The notes under the pieces: model-generated
Databases searched by the model: none
Told to the model about the DNA's origin: nothing
Seen by the model: only the letters and a program-made list of their open reading frames with translations
Source: CALGFI01 sp036374435
GTDB lineage: Bacteria > Actinomycetota > UBA4738 > HRBIN12
Reading direction: 5' to 3'
Length of the DNA: 36,659 nt
Assembly: GCA_036374435.1 (NCBI GenBank)
Contig: DASUTU010000049.1
Coordinates: forward strand, 1 to 36,659
Position numbers and translations under genes: made by a program
In this document: positions 1-7,219 of the stretch, piece by piece
Position numbering within the stretch: the first letter of the stretch is position 1
How the letters are laid out: every line of letters starts with the position of its first letter

Positions 1-43
1 GGGAGGGACCGGCGATCAGCAACGAGCCGCCGAGCGAGTCCAC
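1..43 (-). CDS. UPF0301 (YqgE/AlgH)-like protein, N-terminal fragment
   Basis: Only the first 14 codons lie inside the window, starting at a GTG and running off the left edge. They read M-D-S-L-G-G-S-L-L-I-A-G-P-S, which resembles the usual start of UPF0301/AlgH proteins (a Leu-rich strand followed by A-x-P-S). A GAAGG stretch just upstream could serve as ribosome binding site. It begins 36 bases after the stop of the GcvT/DmdA-like gene on the same strand. The family is small, cytosolic and of unclear function. The identification rests on very few residues, so it is tentative. Confidence 0.4.
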   Translation of the reverse strand, partial: MDSLGGSLLIAGPS

Positions 44-79
44 GCCTTCATCATGCCCGAACGAAACGGGACGCGGCGA

Positions 80-1225
80 TCAGCCCTTGGGGACCTCCTT
101 GGCGGGGTCCCAGAACGGCAGCGGGGCCGTCACGGCCGGCATCGGGCCGTCGGGCGCGTCCAGCTCGAGCTCGGTGCCCGTTTCGGCGAGCCCGATCGGC
201 ACCCAGGCGTAGCCGAGGTTCTTCTTCAACCGGAACGAATGGCTGGCGCTCGTCAGCCGCCCCACCACCTCGCCGTCGCGCCGAACCGGCCAGAACTCCT
301 CCAGCCACATCCGGAACGGCTCGCCGCCGATCTCCACGCCGACCAGCTTGCGGTCCACCCCCTCCTCGGACAGGCGCCGCAGCGCATCCCGTCCGATGAA
401 GTCGGCCTCCAGCTCGACCAGTCGCTCCATCCCGGTGACGTGCAGCGGCGTGTCCTCGATGCCCATGTCGTTGCCGTAGTTGAAGATCCCGGCCTCGAGG
501 CGGCGCTGGTCGCTCGGCGCGATCGGGCGGATCTCGAAGGGGCGGCCCGCCTCCATCACCCGGTCCCACAGCTCGAGCCCCCGGGATCCGTCGCGAAGGT
601 AGATCTCATAGCCGACCTCGCCGGTCCACCCGGTCCGCGAGACCACCACGGGGATGCCGTCGAGGTCGCCCTCCCAGCACCGGTAGTAGCGAAGCCCGGA
701 GACCTCGTCGCCGAGCAGGTCGCGGATCACGTCCTTGCTCTTCGGTCCCTGGACCTGGAGGGGGCTGACGTCGGGCTCGCGGATCTGCACGTCGAGGCCG
801 GCGAACGCTTGCACCCCAAGGGCGTACAGCAGCGCATCCGAGTCGGCCAGCGACAGCCAGAAGTGGTTCTCTCCCAGCCGGAGCAGGATCGGGTCGTTCA
901 CGATGCCGCCGTGCGGGGCGATGATCGGCGCGTACTTGCACTGATACACCGCGCACCGTGACAGGTCCCGGCACGTCAGGAGCTGTGTGAACGTGGCGGC
1001 GTCGGGGCCGGTGATCTCGACCTGGCGCTCCACGGCCACATCCCAGAGCGTGACGTGGTTGAGCAGGTGCCAGTACTCGGCCTCGTCGTCGTCGTAGAGC
1101 GTCGGGATCAACATGTGGTTGTACAGGTCCCAGCTCGTGCACCCGGCCTCGACCGTTCGCGGCCAATACGGCGACCGGCGGTACCACGACGCCGTGTAGA
1201 ACGTGAACGAATACGGCTCCCTCAT
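80..1225 (-). CDS. GcvT/DmdA-like folate-dependent aminomethyltransferase or demethylase
   Basis: The 381-residue protein has the fold signature of the glycine-cleavage T-protein family (GcvT, DmdA, sarcosine and dimethylglycine dehydrogenase C-termini). Visible signs are an N-terminal part with H-V-T-L-W-D-V-A-V-E-R (about residues 52-62), a central R-T-G-W-T-G-E-V-G-Y-E-I motif, and a C-terminal barrel with L-V-G-V-E. Family members pass a one-carbon unit from a methylated amine or sulfonium compound to tetrahydrofolate. Its ATG overlaps the stop of the upstream FAD oxidoreductase by four bases, so the two are probably made together. The sequence does not show whether the substrate is glycine-derived, dimethylsulfoniopropionate or another methylated compound. 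No gcvH or gcvP is nearby, which argues against a standard glycine-cleavage role. Confidence 0.8.
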   Translation of the reverse strand: MREPYSFTFYTASWYRRSPYWPRTVEAGCTSWDLYNHMLIPTLYDDDEAEYWHLLNHVTLWDVAVERQVEITGPDAATFTQLLTCRDLSRCAVYQCKYAPIIAPHGGIVNDPILLRLGENHFWLSLADSDALLYALGVQAFAGLDVQIREPDVSPLQVQGPKSKDVIRDLLGDEVSGLRYYRCWEGDLDGIPVVVSRTGWTGEVGYEIYLRDGSRGLELWDRVMEAGRPFEIRPIAPSDQRRLEAGIFNYGNDMGIEDTPLHVTGMERLVELEADFIGRDALRRLSEEGVDRKLVGVEIGGEPFRMWLEEFWPVRRDGEVVGRLTSASHSFRLKKNLGYAWVPIGLAETGTELELDAPDGPMPAVTAPLPFWDPAKEVPKG

Positions 1226-2835
1226 CGGCGGGCCCTGCGTCGCCTTCGGTCTCGTCGGATCTCGCGCACGCAGTTGTAGGCGGGGATGCCGCAGACCCCG
1301 CCGCCGCCGTGGGTCGCGCTCGAGCACTGGTACAGGCCGGCGATCGGCGTCCGGTAGTCCGCGTACCCCGGCGCCGGGCGCATGTGGAACAGCTGGTCCG
1401 CCGAGAGCTCGCCGTGGAAGATGTTCCCGCCGATCAGCCCCCACTCGGCCTCCATGTCGTACGGCCCGATCACCTGCCGCGCGACGATGGACTCGCGGAA
1501 GCCGGGCGCCACGTCTTCGTAGGCCTGGGTCACGCGGTCGGCGTACGCCTCGAGCTCGCCCCGGTGGGGCTCCTGCGACCACGTGTGCGGCACCCACTGG
1601 GTGAACAGGGACACGACGTGAGCGCCGGGCGGCGCCAGCGACGGATCGAGCGTCGTCGGGATGACCCCGTCGCTGAACGGGAACGAGGAGGCGCTCCCCG
1701 CTCGCGCCTCCTCGAACGACCGCTCGAGCTGGTCGATCGAGGGCGCGATCTCGAACCCGCCGCTGAAGTCCTTCCACTCGGGGTCCGCGGCGAGCACCGG
1801 CAGCTTGCTCACCGCGAGGTTGATCTTCACCACGCCGGAGCGGCTCGACCAGCCCTCGATGTCCCGGACGAAGTCCTCGGGGAGCTCGGCCCGGTCGAGC
1901 TGTCGAAGGAACGTGATCTGCGGGTGGCACGCCGTGACGACGATCGGCGCGTGGAGCTCCTCGCCGCCCTCGAGCACCACGCCGGTGGCCCGGCCACTCG
2001 TGACCGAGATCCTCTCGACCCGGGCGTTCGTCCGGATCTCGGCGCCGAACGACCGGACGCTGCGCTCGATGGCGGCGGCGACGGCGCCCATCCCGCCCTC
2101 GGGGACGGCCCACGAGCCGAGGACGCCCTCGCCGACGTCTCCGATCGAGTGGTGGGCCATGACGTAGCCGGTCCCGGGCTCGCGCGGGCCGGCCCAGGTA
2201 CCGATCAGCCCGTTGATCGACATGACCGCGCGGACCTCCTCGGACTCGAAGAACCGGTCCAGCAGGTCGGCGATCGACATCGTCATGAGCCGGGTGACCT
2301 CACCCACCGTTCGGACGTTCAGACCGCGGAAGCGCCAGGCCAGCCGGAGCTGCTCGAACAGGTCGCCCGGGCGCTTCGATCCGACCTGCGGCGGGGTGGT
2401 CATCAGGATCGGGCCGAGGACGTCGGCCAGGCCGCCGATCCACGCGTCCCACCGTTCGATGGCGTCGGCGTCCTTCTTCGAGAACCGCCCGAACTCCTCT
2501 CGGTTCTTCGCGGTCTCCTCGTACTCGATCATGACGCGGCCGTCGGGGAACGGGACGACGTACGGCCCCACCGGATGCACGCGGTACCCGTGACGCTCGA
2601 GCGAGAGGTCCCGGATGATCGTGTCCGGCATCAGGCTCATCACGTAGCTGAGCGTCGTGACCTTGAACTCCGGATGGTCCGGCCACGGCTGGTCGGTGGC
2701 CGCCGCCCCGCCCGTCTTGTGGCGGGCCTCGCACACGACGACGTTCGCGCCGGCCCTGGCCAGGTAGGCGGCCGCGACCAGGCCGTTGTGGCCGCCGCCG
2801 ATCACGATCGCGTTGTAGTGGTTCGCCGCCGGCAC
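1222..2835 (-). CDS. FAD-dependent oxidoreductase of the phytoene desaturase/PYROXD2 type
   Basis: A 537-residue flavoprotein. The N-terminus carries the dinucleotide-binding motif I-V-I-G-G-G-H-N-G-L-V-A-A-A-Y-L (about residues 10-25), then an acidic strand end (V-V-C-E-A) and G-G-A-A-A, as in COG1233 proteins (carotenoid desaturases/isomerases, PYROXD2). The C-terminal FAD motif appears as L-Y-Q-C-S-S-A-T-H-G-G-G-G-V near residue 505. No carotenoid genes are nearby, so a carotenoid role is unlikely. The translational coupling to a GcvT/DmdA-like protein suggests instead that this enzyme oxidises a methylated small molecule and its partner disposes of the one-carbon unit; that is inference. 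The start is a GTG. A 16-bp palindrome lies 40 bases upstream. Confidence 0.82.
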   Translation of the reverse strand: MPAANHYNAIVIGGGHNGLVAAAYLARAGANVVVCEARHKTGGAAATDQPWPDHPEFKVTTLSYVMSLMPDTIIRDLSLERHGYRVHPVGPYVVPFPDGRVMIEYEETAKNREEFGRFSKKDADAIERWDAWIGGLADVLGPILMTTPPQVGSKRPGDLFEQLRLAWRFRGLNVRTVGEVTRLMTMSIADLLDRFFESEEVRAVMSINGLIGTWAGPREPGTGYVMAHHSIGDVGEGVLGSWAVPEGGMGAVAAAIERSVRSFGAEIRTNARVERISVTSGRATGVVLEGGEELHAPIVVTACHPQITFLRQLDRAELPEDFVRDIEGWSSRSGVVKINLAVSKLPVLAADPEWKDFSGGFEIAPSIDQLERSFEEARAGSASSFPFSDGVIPTTLDPSLAPPGAHVVSLFTQWVPHTWSQEPHRGELEAYADRVTQAYEDVAPGFRESIVARQVIGPYDMEAEWGLIGGNIFHGELSADQLFHMRPAPGYADYRTPIAGLYQCSSATHGGGGVCGIPAYNCVREIRRDRRRRRARR

Positions 2836-2874
2836 GCGCCATCCGATCTCAGGAGCGCGTATCGAACCACAGCT

Positions 2875-2890
2875 TTGAACGGCCGTTCAA
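2875..2890. promoter_or_regulatory. Perfect 16-bp palindrome, probable repressor operator
   Basis: TTGAACGG followed by its exact reverse complement CCGTTCAA lies 40 bases upstream of the GTG of the FAD oxidoreductase. Its first half, TTGAAC on the minus strand, could double as a -35 box. Size and symmetry fit a TetR-type dimer site. No TetR-family gene is encoded in the window, so the regulator would act from elsewhere. Confidence 0.55.
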
Positions 2891-2893
2891 CCC

Positions 2894-2934
2894 GAGGGAG
2901 GGCCGCCCCCGAGGGTGGCGGGGCGGCCCTCCTC
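2894..2934 (-). terminator. GC-rich hairpin after the MFS gene
   Basis: AGGGCCGCCCC pairs with GGGGCGGCCCT, extended by GAGG/CCTC with a one-base bulge, around a loop of about ten bases. It starts three bases after the MFS stop codon. No T-run follows on the minus strand, so it is a hairpin-only candidate, possibly also insulating the next promoter. Confidence 0.55.
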
Positions 2935-2936
2935 GT

Positions 2937-4232
2937 TCAGGGCGTGGGCTCCAGAGTGGCCTCCGCGACGACCCCGTCGGCCGGCACCGGCGCCGGCTCC
3001 TCCCCGACGCCGATCGCGGCCGGGGCGACCTCGGGGCCCGCCTCCGCCTCGGACCGGCGGAGATACCGGCGCATCCGGATCAGGACGAAGACCGCGAGGC
3101 CGGCGGTGATCCCGCCGATCCCGTAGGTGGGCTGCGCCCCGATCAACGGGACGACCACCGCGGCCGCAACGTAGCTGATCGCCAGCAAGGCGTGGAGCGC
3201 GCCGACGAACGCCGCCGTGACCCGGCTCCGGATCGCATCCGGGGTGCGCCGCTGCCGCAGGTTCTGGTCGGCCACGAACGTGGTCCCGTCGGCCAGGCCG
3301 AACACGAGCAACATGGCCACGATCAGCGTGAAGGACGGCGAGAGCCAGATGCCGATCCCCATCACCGCGATCACGACGCACGCCCAGACGAGCCACGTCC
3401 CCTCCTTGCCCGGCTTCATGTACCGGCCGAGCCACGACCCAAGGACCGAGCCGCCGCCCCACGCGGTGATCAACATCCCGTAGCCGAACGCGCCCATCCC
3501 GAAGTCCTCGGTCAACGGCACGTCGGCCACCATGGCCATGCCCATGCCCATGATGAAGACCACCCACGCCAGCAGCAGCGTCCGAAGCACCCGCTCCCTG
3601 AGCAGGAACACGAACCCGGCTCGCAGACCGCCGGCGCCGCGCTCGTGATCCTCGGTGGCGTTGAACCGCGCGCGGACGGACCAGACGATCACCGCCGAGA
3701 TCACGAACGAGACCGCGTTCGCGGCGAACACCGCCCGGGAGCCGATGCCGGCCACCAGCAGCCCGCCGATCGCCGGCCCGATGGTGACGCCGGCGCTCCG
3801 GCTGATGCCCAGCAGGCTGTTCGCCCACGACAGGTGCTCCATGCCGGCGACGTTCGGGATCGCGGCCTCGGAGGCCGACCAGAACGGCGCCTCGGCCACG
3901 GCGGACAGGAACGCCCAGAACAGGAGCCACGCCGGGTCCTCGCCCAGCGCCATCATGCCGAAGGCGAACGCCCCGGCCAGGTCCGAGACGATCAGGACGA
4001 TCCGCCGGTCGTAGCGGTCGCCGAGCACGCCCGTGATCGGGCCGACGAAGCCGGTGACCCCGAACGTCAGCAGCAGGGCCGCCGCGACCCAGGCCGCCGA
4101 CTCCGTCTTCTCGAACACGGTGTAGTTCAGGGCCACGTACGAGGCCGCGCCACCCGTGATGGAGATGATCCGGGCGGCCGCCAGCCGTCGAACGGCGGTC
4201 CTCGGTGGGGTCAGGGTGCGGTGGGCGTTCAT
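2937..4232 (-). CDS. MFS transporter, EntS/MFS_3-like exporter
   Basis: A 431-residue membrane protein with about 11-12 hydrophobic segments. The loop after the second segment contains G-D-R-Y-D-R-R, the classic MFS motif A (G-x-x-x-D-R-x-x-R). The E-A-P-F-W-S-A-S-E-A-A-I-P and N-S-L-L-G-I-S-R-S-A-G-V-T-I-G-P-A-I-G-G segments resemble enterobactin/macrolide-type exporters of the MFS_3 group. The last 45 or so residues are a hydrophilic, acidic and Pro/Ala-rich tail, probably cytosolic. The substrate is unknown; siderophore or drug export is the family norm. It stands alone on the minus strand, with a strong hairpin after its stop and about 180 bases of leader before its ATG that contain a possible short leader ORF. 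Confidence 0.85.
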   Translation of the reverse strand: MNAHRTLTPPRTAVRRLAAARIISITGGAASYVALNYTVFEKTESAAWVAAALLLTFGVTGFVGPITGVLGDRYDRRIVLIVSDLAGAFAFGMMALGEDPAWLLFWAFLSAVAEAPFWSASEAAIPNVAGMEHLSWANSLLGISRSAGVTIGPAIGGLLVAGIGSRAVFAANAVSFVISAVIVWSVRARFNATEDHERGAGGLRAGFVFLLRERVLRTLLLAWVVFIMGMGMAMVADVPLTEDFGMGAFGYGMLITAWGGGSVLGSWLGRYMKPGKEGTWLVWACVVIAVMGIGIWLSPSFTLIVAMLLVFGLADGTTFVADQNLRQRRTPDAIRSRVTAAFVGALHALLAISYVAAAVVVPLIGAQPTYGIGGITAGLAVFVLIRMRRYLRRSEAEAGPEVAPAAIGVGEEPAPVPADGVVAEATLEPTP

Positions 4233-4276
4233 CGGACGACTCCTGCTGCTCGGTGGGACGGGGGTGGGGTGATCGG

Positions 4277-4308
4277 GACGGGCCCGCCGGGGAGGCGGGT
4301 TGGCCGTC
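4277..4308 (-). promoter_or_regulatory. Hairpin in the leader of the MFS gene
   Basis: CCCGCC (4283-4288) pairs with GGCGGG (4294-4299) around GGGGA, and an outer GACGG/CCGTC arm can add to it. The outer arm covers the stop codon of the putative leader ORF. This is what a translation-controlled attenuator would need, but no T-run follows. Confidence 0.3.
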
Positions 4309-4372
4309 AGGCCGTCTGTGGGAAGGACGTGTCGCCCGTCCCCAGACCGATGATCACCTGGAGTCGCCGCAT
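4307..4372 (-). CDS. Putative 21-residue leader peptide before the MFS exporter
   Basis: An ATG opens 22 codons (21 residues plus TGA) beginning M-R-R-L-Q-V-I-I-G-L. It ends 74 bases before the MFS start. A minus-strand -10-like TACACT (4383-4388) lies ten bases before the ATG, which would give an almost leaderless mRNA. A hairpin overlaps the ORF's end. Actinobacteria often control efflux and resistance genes through such short ORFs. There is no clear -35 box, and codon statistics on 22 codons prove nothing, so this remains a hypothesis. Confidence 0.3.
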   Translation of the reverse strand: MRRLQVIIGLGTGDTSFPQTA

Positions 4373-4413
4373 ACGGCCTCGGAGTGTACCAGCGAGAACC
4401 GCTCCAACGGAGC

Positions 4414-5997
4414 CTAATCGGTCAGAACGATGAAGTGCATGGGCCCCGCGCGGACCTCGTCGGCGATGCGGTCGATGACCTCCGGCGGCACCGGGCTGTC
4501 GAGCGTCAGCCCCATGAGCGCGGTGCCGCCCCGGGTGGGCCGGCCAACGTCCATCGTGGCGATGTTGATGTCGGCCTCGCCCAGGATCGTCCCGACCTTG
4601 CCGATCACGCCCGGGCGGTCCTCGTAGGTGAAGAACAACATGAAGCGAGCCGGCGCCATCTCGATGTCGTAGCCGTTGACCTGCATCACGCGTTCGGCGT
4701 TGCGTTTGCCCACGAGCGTCCCCCCCACGCTCACCGGGGCGTCGTCGGTCTCGGCCCGGACGTGGATCAGGTTCACGTAGTCGCTGGACACCGTGGAGCG
4801 CATCTCGCTGATGGCGATCCCGCGTTCGGTCGCGATGATCGGAGCGTTCACGAACGACACGGGCTCGTGGACGACGCCCGAGAGCACCCCCCTGACGACC
4901 GAGAGCGTCAACACGCGCGTGTCGGCATCGGCGATGCGGCCGAGGTATTGCACCTCGACCTCGCGGACGGCGCCCTGCGCGAGCCCGGTCAGCACCGCCC
5001 CGAGCTTGTGCGCCAGCCCGACGAACGGCTTGACGGCCTCGCTCACCTCGGCCCCGGCCGAGACGTTCACGGCGTACGGGACGACCTCGCCGGACAGCGC
5101 CAGGCGAACCATGTCGGCCACCGAGGTGCCGGCCTTGTCCTGCGCTTCCGCCGTCGAGGCGCCGAGGTGAGGCGTCACCACGACCTGATCGAGCCCGAAC
5201 AGCGGCGACTCGGTGGTCGGTTCGGTGGCGAAGACGTCGAGGGCCGCCCCGGCCACTCGCCCGTCTTCGATCGCCTTGGCCAAGGCCTGCTCGTCCACGA
5301 TCCCCCCGCGGGAGGTGTTGACCAGGCGGGCGCCCTCCTTGATCAGCGCGAGCTCGCGTTCGCCGATCAGGCCTTCGGTGTCGGGGGTCCGGGGCAGGTG
5401 CACGCTGACGAAGTCGGCCTGCACCAGCAGGGCCTCGAGCGTCGGCATGAGCTCGACGCCCATCTCCTTGGCCCGCTCCCTCGGAACGTAGGGGTCGAAC
5501 GCCACCACCCGCATCCCGAAGGCGGCCGACCGCTGCGCGACCAGAGCCCCGATACGGCCCAGGCCGACGATGCCGAGGGTCTTGCCCTGGAGCTCGACGC
5601 CTTCGTGAGCCGAGCGGTTCCAGCGCCCGGCCTTGAGGTCGCGATCGGCCTGCGGGATGTTCCGCGCCTGGGCGAGCAGCAGCGCCATGGAGTGTTCGGC
5701 GGCGGAGACGATGTTGGACTGCGGGGCGTTGACGACCATCACGCCGCGACGGGTCGCCGCCTCCACGTCCACGTTGTCGAGCCCGATCCCCGCGCGGGCG
5801 ACCACCTTGAGGTTGTCGCCGGCGGCGATGACCTCCGCCGTCACCTGCGTCTGCGAACGCACGATGAGGGCGTCGTACGGCTCGATCGCCTCGGCGAGCC
5901 CCTCCGAGGCCAGCTCGGGGCGGACGTCCACCTGGAAGTCGCGCTGGAGGAGCTCCAGGCCCGCCTCGGAGAGCTTCTCGGTGACGAGGACCCTCAT
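4414..5997 (-). CDS. serA: D-3-phosphoglycerate dehydrogenase
   Basis: This enzyme oxidises 3-phosphoglycerate with NAD in the first step of serine synthesis. The 527 residues show the long actinobacterial form. The N-terminal substrate domain contains A-R-A-G-I-G-L-D-N-V-D. The NAD fold has G-I-V-G-L-G-R-I-G. The catalytic region has N-T-S-R-G-G-I-V-D-E and H-L-G-A-S-T-A-E-A-Q. After these come an intervening domain and a C-terminal ACT domain (about 455-527) starting near F-F-T-Y-E-D-R-P-G-V-I-G. The ACT domain is the usual serine sensor. The ATG overlaps the stop of the upstream aminotransferase by four bases, so the two enzymes are co-translated and probably run consecutive steps. Confidence 0.96.
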   Translation of the reverse strand: MRVLVTEKLSEAGLELLQRDFQVDVRPELASEGLAEAIEPYDALIVRSQTQVTAEVIAAGDNLKVVARAGIGLDNVDVEAATRRGVMVVNAPQSNIVSAAEHSMALLLAQARNIPQADRDLKAGRWNRSAHEGVELQGKTLGIVGLGRIGALVAQRSAAFGMRVVAFDPYVPRERAKEMGVELMPTLEALLVQADFVSVHLPRTPDTEGLIGERELALIKEGARLVNTSRGGIVDEQALAKAIEDGRVAGAALDVFATEPTTESPLFGLDQVVVTPHLGASTAEAQDKAGTSVADMVRLALSGEVVPYAVNVSAGAEVSEAVKPFVGLAHKLGAVLTGLAQGAVREVEVQYLGRIADADTRVLTLSVVRGVLSGVVHEPVSFVNAPIIATERGIAISEMRSTVSSDYVNLIHVRAETDDAPVSVGGTLVGKRNAERVMQVNGYDIEMAPARFMLFFTYEDRPGVIGKVGTILGEADINIATMDVGRPTRGGTALMGLTLDSPVPPEVIDRIADEVRAGPMHFIVLTD

Positions 5998-7148
5998 GCC
6001 CTCTCCTGGAACACTCCCTCGGCGGCGGCGACGGCGGCGCCGCGTTTGACCGGGAACCCCAGGCGCTCGAGCGTCATCTCGAGCGCCGCCAGGCCGCGGA
6101 CGATGTCGAGCTCGCTGAAGTAGCCGAAGTGCCCGATCCGGAACACCTTGCCTTTGAGCGGGCCCTGCCCCGGCGCCAGGACGCAGCCGAAGTCCGCCCG
6201 GATCCGGTCGCCGATCGTGTCGGCGTCCAGCCCATCGGGGGCGCGGATGGCCGTCACCGTCCAGTTGTCCTCCAGGCCCTCGCCGAACAGGTCCAGGCCC
6301 AACGCCTGCACCCCCTCCTTCACCGCGCGCGACAACAGGCGGTGACGGGCCAGCGCGGCCTCCACGCCGTCCTGGAAGTACAGGTCGAGGGCGGCGGCCA
6401 GGCCCTGCATGACGCTGATCGCCGGCGTCCACGGGTTCTCCGGCTCGGGCAGCTCGGCGAACCGCCGGTACGCGTCCCAGTCGAAATAGAAGCGCGGCAA
6501 CGTCGCGGTCTCGTGGGCCCGCCACGCGCGTTCGGAGACGGCGACGAACGCCAGGCCCGGCGAGGCGCTCAGCGCCTTCTGCGAGCCCCCCATCGCCACG
6601 TCCAGACCCCACGCGTCGAACTCCAACGGCACCGCGCCCAGGCTCGACACCGCGTCCACGACGACGAGCGCTCCGGCCTCGGACGCCACCAGCGCGAGCT
6701 CCTCGATGGGCTGGATCACGCCCGTGGAGGTCTCGCTCTGCGTCAGCAGGACGGCCTTCACGGGGTGGTCGGCGAGCGCCGTCGCCACCTCATCCGGCAC
6801 GATGCGACGGCCCCACTCGTAGTCGATCGAGCGCACCACGAGCCCCTGGGACTCGGCGAGCTTCTTCCAACGCTCGGCGAAGAAGCCCGCGAGCGGCACG
6901 AAGACCTCGTCGCCGGGGGACAACAGGTTCTGGAGGGCCGACTCGAGGCCGCCGGTCCCGGACGAGGTCATCAGGAAGACGTCCGCCCGGTCGGTGCGGT
7001 AGAGCTGCTTCAGCCGGTCCGTGACCTCCCGCATCAACCGGCCGAAGCCGGGACCGCGGTGATAGACGAGCGGGCTGCCCTGCGCCAACAACACCTCGGG
7101 CGGGATGGGGGTCGGTCCGGGGGCGAGGATGATCTCGGGTCGGTTCAT
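5994..7148 (-). CDS. Class V aminotransferase, serine-pyruvate/alanine-glyoxylate type, probable phosphoserine aminotransferase role
   Basis: A 384-residue PLP enzyme of the alanine-glyoxylate/serine-pyruvate aminotransferase family. It begins with the family's L-A-P-G-P-T-P-I-P-P-E-V. It carries S-S-G-T-G-G-L-E (PLP phosphate cup, about 62-69), V-V-D-A-V-S-S-L-G (the Asp that contacts the pyridine nitrogen, about 165) and G-G-S-Q-K-A-L-S-A-S-P-G, with K191 as the Schiff-base lysine. It is followed directly by serA with a four-base overlap. In several bacteria and archaea without a canonical SerC, this family supplies phosphoserine transamination. That role fits the context here, but serine-glyoxylate or alanine-glyoxylate exchange is possible. 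Confidence 0.88.
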   Translation of the reverse strand: MNRPEIILAPGPTPIPPEVLLAQGSPLVYHRGPGFGRLMREVTDRLKQLYRTDRADVFLMTSSGTGGLESALQNLLSPGDEVFVPLAGFFAERWKKLAESQGLVVRSIDYEWGRRIVPDEVATALADHPVKAVLLTQSETSTGVIQPIEELALVASEAGALVVVDAVSSLGAVPLEFDAWGLDVAMGGSQKALSASPGLAFVAVSERAWRAHETATLPRFYFDWDAYRRFAELPEPENPWTPAISVMQGLAAALDLYFQDGVEAALARHRLLSRAVKEGVQALGLDLFGEGLEDNWTVTAIRAPDGLDADTIGDRIRADFGCVLAPGQGPLKGKVFRIGHFGYFSELDIVRGLAALEMTLERLGFPVKRGAAVAAAEGVFQERA

Positions 7149-7177
7149 CGGCCGGCTCCTCGAGGGGTTCGAGACCC

Positions 7178-7198
7178 GCTGACGCGGGGTGCGTCAGC
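7178..7198 (-). terminator. Perfect 8-bp hairpin between the reductase and aminotransferase genes
   Basis: GCTGACGC and GCGTCAGC enclose GGGGT. It lies 22 bases past the stop of the ferredoxin reductase and 30 bases before the aminotransferase ATG. It has no T-run; it may end the upstream transcript or structure the 5' end of the next one. Confidence 0.4.
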
Positions 7199-7219
7199 CT
7201 ACCATCGGCGTTTCGGCGC

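Noticed and set aside
53..961. Long plus-strand ORF over the GcvT/DmdA-like gene
   Set aside because: Its protein is rich in His, Arg, Gly and Asp as expected for an antisense shadow of GC-rich coding DNA; the minus-strand product has clear family motifs.
4384..6123. Long plus-strand ORF over serA
   Set aside because: Antisense shadow with no recognisable motif; serA on the opposite strand is certain.
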